From contig JAZQGX010000105.1 in NCBI GenBank assembly GCA_045540275.1, forward strand, positions 1-26,283: a stretch of DNA of 26,283 bases, written 5' to 3'. Position 1 is the first letter of the stretch. Every line of letters begins with the position of its first letter. This document shows, one piece after another, positions 17,506 to 24,744 of this stretch. The position numbers and the translations under genes were made by a program. This DNA comes from RGIG8368 sp045540275 (GTDB lineage: Bacteria > Verrucomicrobiota > Kiritimatiellia > RFP12 > UBA1067). A model generated the notes under the pieces. That model did not search any database. It worked only from the letters and a program-made list of their open reading frames with translations, and had not been told where the DNA came from.

Positions 17506-17543
17506 AAGCCAAGCGGAGTGTCTTATTGCCCGCTTGGCTTTTT
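17506..17543 (+). terminator. intrinsic terminator after the glycan cluster
   Basis: An 11-bp perfect stem, AAGCCAAGCGG (17506-17516) with CCGCTTGGCTT (17530-17540), has a 13-nt loop and runs into a T-tract (17539-17543). It lies 10 nt after the esterase stop and just before the dihydrouridine synthase start. It is the first convincing terminator in the window, so it would end the long upstream transcript. Confidence 0.9.
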
Positions 17544-17557
17544 AGCGTTTAAAGACC

Positions 17558-18520
17558 ATGATTGAATTGCTTTCAAAAGTCAAAACACCGATTGTGCTGG
17601 CCCCGATGGCGGAGTACACCGACGCGGCAATGCGTAAGATGTGCTTTGACGGCGGTGCGACATGGACGGTGACGGAGATGGTAAATGCGGTCGGCTGCGT
17701 CCGCGGCGATCCGAAGACGCTGTCGATGCTTGTCGGTTTGGACGACGGTATGCCGGCGGTAGCTCAGTTGTACGGCAACGATCCGGCGACGCTTGCCGAG
17801 GCGGCGAGAATCGTTGAATCAACGGGGCGTTTCATCGGCATCGATTTGAATGCGGGCTGTCCCGTGCCGCGCATCAGAGCGTGCGGAGCGGGAAGCGCGC
17901 TGATTGAAACTCCATCGCTTATCGAAAAGATTCTCTCGGCGATGAGCGGTGCGGTTCGGCTGCCGGTCTCGCTTAAGACCAGACTCGGTCCCAATCCGGC
18001 GGTCAATACCGCATTTGATTTATTGAAAGCGGCGGAGAACGGTGGCGCGAAGCTGCTGTGTCTGCACGCCCGCTTCACTTCGCAGGGGCATGGCGGCGCA
18101 ACTTACTGGCAGGCGGTTGCCGAAGTGAAGGCGAAAGCAAAAATACCGGTGCTGGGGAACGGCAGCATAACCTCGGTAGCGCAGGCGAAAGAAATTATGG
18201 GGGCGACCGGAGTTGACGGCGTAATGATTGGTCGGGCGGCATTGGGAAACCCCGGCGTTTTTTCCGGTCAGGAGACAAGTGCCGGTAAAAAAGTTGAGAA
18301 TCTGCTGCGTCATATAGAGTTGCAGAAGCGGCTGATTGCCAGGCAGCTTGAAATGAGCGCTTCAACGAAGAGCGCAGACTATCTTTTGGCACTGGCTTTT
18401 CGGAATCATCTGTTTCGTTATCTGTCGGGCATCCGAGGAGCTAATGCAATCAGAGCGTCGCTTTCCTCGATAGACGGGGAGCGCGCAATACAAAGTGCAT
18501 TACGACAACTTGCGTTCTAA
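17558..18520 (+). CDS. dus: tRNA-dihydrouridine synthase (Dus family)
   Basis: This flavoenzyme reduces uridines in the tRNA D-loop to dihydrouridine using NAD(P)H. The 320-aa protein has the Dus TIM-barrel opening (PIVLAPMAEYTDAAMRKMC), TEMVNAVG, AQLYGNDP, the catalytic DLNAGCPVPRIRACGAGSAL with general-acid Cys101, VSLKTRLG, LCLHARFTSQG (binding His/Arg) and PVLGNGSI followed by GVDGVMIGRAALGNP for FMN phosphate. It is closest in style to DusB/NifR3, but subfamily is not certain. The ribosome-binding site upstream (AAAGA) is weak, and the gene begins 14 nt after the preceding terminator, so its own promoter must overlap that region or it relies on read-through. Confidence 0.95.
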   Translation: MIELLSKVKTPIVLAPMAEYTDAAMRKMCFDGGATWTVTEMVNAVGCVRGDPKTLSMLVGLDDGMPAVAQLYGNDPATLAEAARIVESTGRFIGIDLNAGCPVPRIRACGAGSALIETPSLIEKILSAMSGAVRLPVSLKTRLGPNPAVNTAFDLLKAAENGGAKLLCLHARFTSQGHGGATYWQAVAEVKAKAKIPVLGNGSITSVAQAKEIMGATGVDGVMIGRAALGNPGVFSGQETSAGKKVENLLRHIELQKRLIARQLEMSASTKSADYLLALAFRNHLFRYLSGIRGANAIRASLSSIDGERAIQSALRQLAF

Positions 18521-18586
18521 TCGCGAGAATTGCCGGTGTGCACATTATTTGGCCGGTTTTGTTGAGCAGTTTTCGCCGTCCGCTCG

Positions 18587-18613
18587 AAAAAAAGGATATG
18601 CTGGGCCTTTTTT
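18587..18613 (+). terminator. weak hairpin with T-run, possible dus terminator
   Basis: AAAAAAGG (18588-18595) can pair with CCTTTTTT (18606-18613) around a 10-nt loop. The stem has only two GC pairs but ends in six T residues, so it could act as a weak, possibly bidirectional terminator between dus and the next promoter. Confidence 0.4.
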
Positions 18614-18671
18614 AAAAATATAAAAAAAAACAAAAAATCGTATTGACCGAGGTTAAGTGATTTGGTATAGT
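18614..18671 (+). promoter_or_regulatory. strong sigma-70-type promoter with A-rich upstream element
   Basis: The -35 box is TTGACC (18643-18648) and the -10 box TATAGT (18666-18671), with an exact 17-nt spacer. The 29 bases before it (18614-18642) are almost all A/T with A-tracts, like an UP element. Transcription should begin near 18678. It is the clearest promoter in the window and drives the Cys-rich secreted protein. Confidence 0.8.
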
Positions 18672-18842
18672 TTGTGTGTCTTTAGAGGTGATGGGTTTCC
18701 GGACTATGTGTCCGAGCCTAGGCAAACCGGGCATAAAGTAAAGTAACTCGGAGCTTCAAAGGACATGTTGTTAACAACGCCAAATGTTATCTCAACCCGA
18801 GTGGGGAAGATGATAATTGGTAAAAACAAAAGGACAATTCAA
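18672..18842 (+). promoter_or_regulatory. long, potentially structured 5' leader of the Cys-rich protein gene
   Basis: About 165 nt of leader separate the predicted start of transcription from the ATG at 18843. It can fold as GGTTT (18694-18698) with AAACC (18724-18728), enclosing CGGAC/GTCCG (18700-18704 with 18710-18714) and a palindrome GCCTAGGC (18716-18723). A perfect 12-bp palindrome GTTGTTAACAAC lies at 18767-18778. An in-frame ATG at 18765 is disfavoured because its AAAGGA is only 1 nt away and it would bury the signal peptide. No known riboswitch class is recognised. The rest of the dus-to-ATG gap (18521-18586) shows nothing else. Confidence 0.5.
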
Positions 18843-19520
18843 ATGAAGAAATTGTTGATGTTTGCTGCTGTTGCAGCTATGGGTGTCAGCGCTTTCGCTG
18901 CTTGCGGCGAGGCTCCGGGAGTTCAGCCGGTCAACTGCGCTGCTGTTTATGATTTCAAAGCTTCCTTGAAGACCACCAAGGCCAAGGCTGCCACGATCAA
19001 GATCGAGTGCGAGGACGATGAGGCCGTTTGCTATCGCGAAAAAGCTTCCATGTCCATCAAGGGATACTACTATTCCTGCGAATGCGACTGCGATTTCAAA
19101 GATGGCTATGATTTGGTTTTCTGGGACAACAAAAACAAGGAAATCGTTGCCGCTGATTACGAGTGGGAGTGGGTTGACCGCATCTCCAAGAAGGCCAATG
19201 GCGTTGAAGCTCTCGGTCTGATTTCTTGGGAAGGCGAGACCTGCGCCGGCGAACTCAATGTCGCTGGTTTCGGCAAGTTCGATGTTAAGAACGATCGCGT
19301 TGCCAACATCTCCGGCTACGCTGTCGGTTATGTGAATGCTCCTCTCTGCGCTGTTCAGTGCGAAGATGGTAAAGCGTCCATCGCTTGGGATCTTTGCGAT
19401 GCCACCTCCGAGGGTGACAGCGGTGATGCTACCATCGCTTACGGAACCTGGGCTGTTAAGTACAACAAGAGCGCCTCCAAGAAGGTCGCCGCTGTTGGTC
19501 CTACCGCTCTCAAGTTCTAA
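18843..19520 (+). CDS. abundant Cys-rich secreted protein, function unknown
   Basis: This is a 225-aa product. The ATG at 18843 lies 8 nt after AGGA and starts a textbook signal peptide (MKKLLMFAAVAAMGVSAFA, cleavage before AC). The mature protein holds 11 cysteines, many close together (YSCECDCDFKDG), is acidic, and ends in a Lys-rich beta-like tail. The repeated G-[FY]-x-V patterns suggest a beta-sandwich with disulfides. Codon choice is strongly biased (GCT, GTT, AAG, ATC, TCC, CTC) and unlike its GCG/GCC-rich neighbours. With its strong promoter, A-rich upstream element and dedicated terminator, this points to very high expression as a single-gene transcript. I do not recognise the family. 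A structural surface or matrix protein is one reading; no enzyme motif is visible. Confidence 0.8.
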   Translation: MKKLLMFAAVAAMGVSAFAACGEAPGVQPVNCAAVYDFKASLKTTKAKAATIKIECEDDEAVCYREKASMSIKGYYYSCECDCDFKDGYDLVFWDNKNKEIVAADYEWEWVDRISKKANGVEALGLISWEGETCAGELNVAGFGKFDVKNDRVANISGYAVGYVNAPLCAVQCEDGKASIAWDLCDATSEGDSGDATIAYGTWAVKYNKSASKKVAAVGPTALKF

Positions 19521-19560
19521 TTTGAGCGAAAAATCGCAAAGGCACGAAAGTGACTATTGC

Positions 19561-19596
19561 AAAACGGTGATGGGTTGACCATCACCGTTTTTTTTT
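19561..19596 (+). terminator. strong intrinsic terminator of the Cys-rich protein gene
   Basis: A stem of up to 13 bp (arms 19561-19573 and 19579-19591, core ACGGTGATGG/CCATCACCGT) closes a 5-nt loop GTTGA and runs into nine T residues (19588-19596). It lies about 40 nt after the stop codon. It is near ideal and would isolate this highly expressed gene from those downstream. Confidence 0.93.
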
Positions 19597-19604
19597 GTTA
19601 TCAT
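19575..19604 (+). promoter_or_regulatory. possible promoter embedded in the terminator
   Basis: TTGACC (19575-19580) begins in the terminator loop and TATCAT (19599-19604) lies after its T-run, with an 18-nt spacer. It would start transcripts near 19611, only about 15 nt before the ATG of the prolyl isomerase gene. It is the only promoter candidate in this short gap, but chance similarity is possible. Confidence 0.35.
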
Positions 19605-19625
19605 ACCCTCAAAGGTAGATGTTAA

Positions 19626-20729
19626 ATGAATTTTCCTCTTGATAAGAGCCAGTTTTTCTCGATGGTTTCGGCGGTCATTCTGGTTTTGACCGTCATTTTC
19701 GGGTGTGTACCCAAGAAACCGGGAGTGTATGTAGCGGAAAAAAATGTAAAATACAGCGATTTGCAACATAAAGATGTTCTTGTTGCAATCAATGGCAGCG
19801 TATTGACCAAGGGAGATTTTGAAAAGTATGTTGATTTGCGCATGTCGATCTTAAAATTGCTGAATCCGCAAATCAAGGAGGAAATGGCCGGTGGTGGTTT
19901 ACGGTTGCAGACTACCACAAGAGCATTTAACGAATGGCAGACTAAGGAGTTTTTGGTGCAACGCGCCAAGGCTCTAAAATTGAGAATTTCTGACGAGGTT
20001 AGAGATCTTCTTCATGAAAATATGGCGCCTCGTCTGCGCAAAAAAATCGGCAAGGACGAAGATGCAAAAAGAGTTCTAGGCAGCGCTTATCTCGAATACG
20101 CCAGGGAAAAAGAACGTGATTTGTTAATTAACGAACTGTATCGCAGCGAGGGACTCTTGTCTGTCGAAAGCAATGAATTGGCGAGACTTTCTGCGCGGTT
20201 GGCGAAATACAATGAGCGGGCAAGTGCAACCAATGCATTTATTTTGGCAAGAGGAACCAATATTTTTAATGCGATTAAATCGGGCTTGGATTTTACGGAA
20301 GCGTTTAAAAAGTACAATGAGGATAAGGATTTAGATGCCGGCGGAGATATGGGCTGGTGTTTTGCCAACGAGATTTCCCAAGATGAGATACGAAACGTCA
20401 TTTTTTCGGCCAAGCTCGGTGAGCTGCTGGGACCCTTTGATACCGCCGACGGATTGCATATTGTAAAAGTTACCGACTACTCGGGAGGGGGTCCTACCGC
20501 AGGAGGTACGCTTGAACCGCCGAAGGTTCGATATTCTCAGATTACCCTCCGTCTGGCCGAGCTTGCCGACGAGATGACAGACTCAGAGATGATAAAAGTT
20601 CTTCGTAAGCAGAATATCCGTAAATTCCAGCTCACTCAGGTGAAAAACTTGAGGGAAGGATCAGTAATTGAGTATCCCAACGGAACTAATTTGTTTGTAA
20701 AACCCAGCCGAACCAATTTCAGACGTTAG
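19626..20729 (+). CDS. parvulin-type (PpiC/SurA-like) peptidyl-prolyl isomerase, probable lipoprotein
   Basis: The 367-aa protein has an N-terminal membrane stretch (about 11-26) ending IFGC, a plausible lipobox with Cys27, so it is either lipidated or membrane-anchored outside the cytoplasm. A SurA-like helical region begins with VLVAINGSVLTKGDFEKYV (51-69) and continues to about 180. The parvulin domain (about 190-286) shows FTEAFKKYNEDKDLDAGGDMGW, then AKLGELLGPFDTADGLHIVKVTD. The remaining 80 residues are not assigned. Such proteins catalyse prolyl isomerisation or chaperone exported proteins. The gene is visibly more AT-rich than the operons upstream. It sits directly before the double-thioredoxin protein gene, 24 nt from stop to ATG, and is likely co-transcribed with it. 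Confidence 0.87.
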   Translation: MNFPLDKSQFFSMVSAVILVLTVIFGCVPKKPGVYVAEKNVKYSDLQHKDVLVAINGSVLTKGDFEKYVDLRMSILKLLNPQIKEEMAGGGLRLQTTTRAFNEWQTKEFLVQRAKALKLRISDEVRDLLHENMAPRLRKKIGKDEDAKRVLGSAYLEYAREKERDLLINELYRSEGLLSVESNELARLSARLAKYNERASATNAFILARGTNIFNAIKSGLDFTEAFKKYNEDKDLDAGGDMGWCFANEISQDEIRNVIFSAKLGELLGPFDTADGLHIVKVTDYSGGGPTAGGTLEPPKVRYSQITLRLAELADEMTDSEMIKVLRKQNIRKFQLTQVKNLREGSVIEYPNGTNLFVKPSRTNFRR

Positions 20730-20753
20730 GTGGCGTTTAAAGAAAGGAAAATC

Positions 20754-23700
20754 ATGAGAAAATTAAGTACCAGCATAAAATCCATCGGTATGGCTATGCT
20801 TGTGTCATGGGGTTTGTACCCGATTCAGAGTGTTATGGCCGCGGAATCCGATCCGGCAGGTGTTTCAAAGACTCCTGCGCCCGGCGTTTGGTGCACCGAT
20901 TTTGCTGCGGTTAAAAAGTATTCAGAAGAAAATGACATTCCGATTGTCGCCTTTTGGGGTACAACATCTTGTGCATTTTGCGACTCGATGCTCAAATATG
21001 GATTGAAGAGCGAAGGCTTCATGAAATATCAGAAGGAGCGCGGCTTCATGCTCGCTTACTACCATGGCGGAAACAAGGAGTCCGATTACAAGACCTGGAT
21101 TAAGAATTCTTCCGGCGAGTGGCCCTACATGGCAATATATTGGAAAAAGGGCGGGGTAAATGTGCGTTTCAGCGGTCGAACCGGAAAGATGATAATGGCC
21201 AACGGTCGCGCGTCTGCGGGGTCTACCGCCAGCGATGTACTCGCCTGGACTACGAAGTGGATTGAACTTGCTAAACCTGGACGTATCGGCGATTCCAAGC
21301 GGGAAAACGATGAGCAGCTGATTGCAGCGATAGAGTCGTACCTTCATTCCTGGTCGGCCAAGCCTGCCTATTCCGGCGGATATTTTGCCGTTACCAATCT
21401 GCCGAATTCCAGACTTGAGGCAGAACTCGGCGTCACCACCAATGTCAACGTTGAGATTTTCCGCACCGCAACCGAAGCGGTAGCTTCGAATAAACTGAAA
21501 ATCAACGGTGCAAGCAAAACCATCTCTTGGGCGGCAAATCAGCTGTCGCAAACCTATTCGGTTCCTCTCTCCGATATGGAGTTGAAGGCGGGAAATTCAG
21601 TTGTGCTGCAATTGATCGCCGATGATAATACGGTGATGTCGACGAGTGCGATTAATATCGTCGAACCGAAAGCCAATTCGGTGAAAAATCCCTATTGGCT
21701 GGGCGAGAAGAGCGCCGACAGCCTCGGTTTTGGCGAATGGACGATGGACTACGATGTAGCCAAAGCCAAGGCCAAAAAGGAAGGCGGACATACCCTGGTG
21801 CTGGTTTCAGGCGTGCTCTGGTGCCCGTTCTGCAAGACGCTTGAAGAAAAAATTCTCAATGATGAAAAGTTCGGCAAGTGGGCGAAAGAGAACAAAGTTT
21901 CATTGGTCGTACTTGACAATCCCAAGCGCTCCGCCGATGACAAAAAGGATAAAAACGGAAACTTGATTTCCGTCGGAGTCAAAGCAAACGGCAATCCACC
22001 GACCTTATTGCGGTTTGCCGAGGCAAAAGGTGTTTCCGGCGCCGAATATCTGTCGCGCAAAATGATCGCCGCCATTGACGCCGAAGCTGTTTTGCAGCGC
22101 AATCACGATCTCTGCTACCAGGATGGCGATTTGGCCGCTCCGGAATCGCTGCGCACGGGGTATCCGACCTTTATCATGCTCGATTCCAACGGTAATGTGG
22201 TCGGCCGCCTGCTTGACGGATGCAACAACGCCACCTATTCATGGGGACTCTCACTTGATGAGACTCTCGCCCGTTTGGATGAGCTCCTGTTGCTCTCCGG
22301 CACGGAAAACGATTCGAAGCCGTCAACCACAACCTTGAGTCTGGCGGTAGAAGAGGAGGTCTTCGGTGAATTGCAGGTCAATGACAATGTGAAGTTCTAC
22401 CGTCTGACCAACGTTCCCGCCGGCAAGGTCATGTTTAACGCAACCGCCTCGAAGGCGGTGCGTCTGCGGGTCTATGAGCGCGGATCGGATATGACGCTGG
22501 CTAAGGCGAAATTGTTGGGCGAAGGTGAAAATGCTGTAGAGGTGATTTTTGCCGGCAGCACCAAAAAACTCATCTCGGTCTCGGCGTTTGAGGACAATCT
22601 CGCTGAATACGGGCGCAACACGGCATTCGAATATACGATCTCCTCGTGTGTTACACTGGTTCCGCAACTCGCCAAGGGCGAATTTACGCCGATTTCAAGT
22701 CAAGTCGGTCTTTCGGTCGAAAAAGGGGTTACTTATAAGCTCGATGGCTTTTCAGCCGACTCCTTGGCAAAATACTTCACCGGCGGATCTGACGGTCTAT
22801 ATGTTGCCAAAGAAACCGTAACGGCGGCGTTTGATGTCGCCAAGCCCAAAATTTCCTATCAGATCTGGAATCCCGGCACCGTTTCATTTACCAAAGCCTC
22901 GCAGCGCATATTGGAGTCGGAAGGCAAGGGGACGATTACGCTTATCCGCACCGGCGGTTCGGGCAAGGCTGTCGTTGACGTGACGGCTGTCTCCAAGCCG
23001 GAACGGGTGACCTTCTCCGGCAATATGCGTTTTGTCTGGGAGGACGGCGAAACGGGAGATAAGACGATCTCCTTCACTATTGCCGCCGACAAGGTGTTTC
23101 AGCCCGATGAAGATCTGGTGTTGACACTTACCGCCGCCGGCGACGTTGCGGAAAACGCCGCGGTTGTCGGCAGTGTCGTGAAACATACGCTGACCGTCAC
23201 GGATACCGACGATCCAGTTTTGGAGAAGAGTGCCTACTCGATCCGTCTGTATGAAGATTTTGACGCCCGCGAGGTCTTCCCCGTCTACAACATTAAGGAA
23301 AACGATTCCGTTTCCGTTGAAAAGATTGACGGAAAGCTTCCGTCGGGGGTTAAACTGAAGTACGACGAGGCGGCAAAATCCCTGGTGCTTTCCGGCCGTG
23401 CTACGAAGACCGGCAGCTTCCAGTATCGTTTCGCCGTCAGCGAAGAACGCGCCGCCGGCGAGGTCATGGGCATGGAGACGGTGTTTAATATTGAAGTTGT
23501 AAATGCCGCCGAGCTGCCCAGTTCCAACGCCAATTACAACCCCTACGTCGGCAGGGCGCTTGAGACTGATTTGCCGGTGTATGCCGAACTTGAAGGTTCC
23601 GCGCTGCTGGCCGGAGTTCTTTCGGTGTCGGTCTCCAAGAGCAATCGAATCACCGCCAAGTTCGACGGTGCGCGTTCCAAGTCGCTTTCGATCAAAGGAT

Positions 23701-24731
23701 ATTGGCAGGATATGGTCGATGGAATTGCAGTCGCGTTGCTAGAGAAAGACAATGTCACAATCGGCATTGAGCTTTCCCGGGCGGGAGTGTTGAAGGTCTC
23801 GGAGATCAAAGGTCTGGATACCGATTTCAAAGCCCCTCTGTTCTCAATCAAAGACGGGGTTAAAGTTGTCGGACAGGAATCAAAGTATGGCAAATACGCT
23901 GGATATTACACGGTAACGCTTCCTCTCAATGCCGATGCGCTTTCCGCAGCTGCGGAAACCGTCGCTACCGGTACCGGCTACCTTACGCTCAAGATGAACA
24001 AGTCTTCATTTACCAAGAAGGGTACGGTTTCCTACGCCGGCATACTTGCCGATGGAACCTCGGTCAGCGGTTCGGCGATGCTGCTGTGCGATCTCTATAG
24101 GGAAAATGAGGTCGATCAGGCTTTGCTTCCGGTCTTCAAGCAGAAGAGCAAGGGGACGCTGGGTGCGATGCTCTCCGTGGCAGCCGGTGCGAAAGATTCA
24201 TACGCCGTCAACCCGATGGTGGTGCTGGCGGAAAGCGGCACCGCCGCCTTCTGGGTGAAAAACGGCGAGATATTCAAGCTTGATGTTTACGGCGGATTCT
24301 ATGACAGCGATATGGACTTGATCGGTTGCTGCGATGAAGTGTACAAAACGCAGAAATTTAAAGCTGCATTCGATACGCAATGGTTCGCCGCCAGCGAGCA
24401 GTACGGAAAAATTTCGAAATTGCCGGTTGCCGATTTGCTGGTGGAAGGCAGCGGTTTTGCGGTTGAAAACAAAAACGACTTGAAGTACACTTTGAAGCTT
24501 AAAAAGAGTACCGGCATTGTCAGCGGCAAGGTTCCGGTTCTCTTTGCCGACGGAACCAAAAAATCTCTGACCTACAAGGGCGTGCTACTTCCCCGTTGGC
24601 ACGATTGCGGTTGCTCGGATATGCCGGTTCTGGAGCGTCCCTTCGCCTCCGGCGCGGCATACTATTCCGACAAAGTTGACGGCGACAGCGAAAAACGCGG
24701 ATTTGCCGTGGATGTCGTCCCGGTCAACTGA
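20754..24731 (+). CDS. giant secreted protein: two thioredoxin-like domains, Calx-beta, C-terminal beta modules
   Basis: The ATG at 20754 follows AAAGAAAGG and gives 1325 aa with a signal peptide ending VMA-A (about residue 29); an in-frame GTG at 20730 is less likely. Domain 1 (about 45-175) is thioredoxin-like with CAFC (73-76). A linker beta domain follows (about 205-310). Domain 2 (about 320-510) is thioredoxin-like with CPFC (357-360) and the cis-Pro motif GYPTF (P471). Both domains open with a G-x-W-x-x-D-[FY] pattern, so they look duplicated. Then come a beta domain (about 525-630), Calx-beta (about 704-822, ending TVTDTDDP), an Ig-like putative domain (LPSGVKLKYDE) and C-terminal modules (GYLTLKMNKSSFTKKGTVSY, LADGTSVSGSAML) of a type I associate with PVC surface proteins. 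It probably acts as an envelope thiol-disulfide protein; redox direction is unknown. Confidence 0.85.
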   Translation: MRKLSTSIKSIGMAMLVSWGLYPIQSVMAAESDPAGVSKTPAPGVWCTDFAAVKKYSEENDIPIVAFWGTTSCAFCDSMLKYGLKSEGFMKYQKERGFMLAYYHGGNKESDYKTWIKNSSGEWPYMAIYWKKGGVNVRFSGRTGKMIMANGRASAGSTASDVLAWTTKWIELAKPGRIGDSKRENDEQLIAAIESYLHSWSAKPAYSGGYFAVTNLPNSRLEAELGVTTNVNVEIFRTATEAVASNKLKINGASKTISWAANQLSQTYSVPLSDMELKAGNSVVLQLIADDNTVMSTSAINIVEPKANSVKNPYWLGEKSADSLGFGEWTMDYDVAKAKAKKEGGHTLVLVSGVLWCPFCKTLEEKILNDEKFGKWAKENKVSLVVLDNPKRSADDKKDKNGNLISVGVKANGNPPTLLRFAEAKGVSGAEYLSRKMIAAIDAEAVLQRNHDLCYQDGDLAAPESLRTGYPTFIMLDSNGNVVGRLLDGCNNATYSWGLSLDETLARLDELLLLSGTENDSKPSTTTLSLAVEEEVFGELQVNDNVKFYRLTNVPAGKVMFNATASKAVRLRVYERGSDMTLAKAKLLGEGENAVEVIFAGSTKKLISVSAFEDNLAEYGRNTAFEYTISSCVTLVPQLAKGEFTPISSQVGLSVEKGVTYKLDGFSADSLAKYFTGGSDGLYVAKETVTAAFDVAKPKISYQIWNPGTVSFTKASQRILESEGKGTITLIRTGGSGKAVVDVTAVSKPERVTFSGNMRFVWEDGETGDKTISFTIAADKVFQPDEDLVLTLTAAGDVAENAAVVGSVVKHTLTVTDTDDPVLEKSAYSIRLYEDFDAREVFPVYNIKENDSVSVEKIDGKLPSGVKLKYDEAAKSLVLSGRATKTGSFQYRFAVSEERAAGEVMGMETVFNIEVVNAAELPSSNANYNPYVGRALETDLPVYAELEGSALLAGVLSVSVSKSNRITAKFDGARSKSLSIKGYWQDMVDGIAVALLEKDNVTIGIELSRAGVLKVSEIKGLDTDFKAPLFSIKDGVKVVGQESKYGKYAGYYTVTLPLNADALSAAAETVATGTGYLTLKMNKSSFTKKGTVSYAGILADGTSVSGSAMLLCDLYRENEVDQALLPVFKQKSKGTLGAMLSVAAGAKDSYAVNPMVVLAESGTAAFWVKNGEIFKLDVYGGFYDSDMDLIGCCDEVYKTQKFKAAFDTQWFAASEQYGKISKLPVADLLVEGSGFAVENKNDLKYTLKLKKSTGIVSGKVPVLFADGTKKSLTYKGVLLPRWHDCGCSDMPVLERPFASGAAYYSDKVDGDSEKRGFAVDVVPVN

Positions 24732-24744
24732 AAAGGATTGATCA

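Noticed and set aside
18694..18760. Resemblance of GGCAAACC in the leader to the c-di-GMP-I (GEMM) riboswitch
   Set aside because: The second conserved half (ACGCAAAGCC and the tetraloop-receptor helix) is missing and the surrounding pairing does not match the GEMM fold.
18765..18842. Earlier in-frame ATG at 18765 as the start of the Cys-rich protein
   Set aside because: Its AAAGGA is only 1 nt away and the extra 26 residues would precede a textbook signal peptide that starts at 18843.
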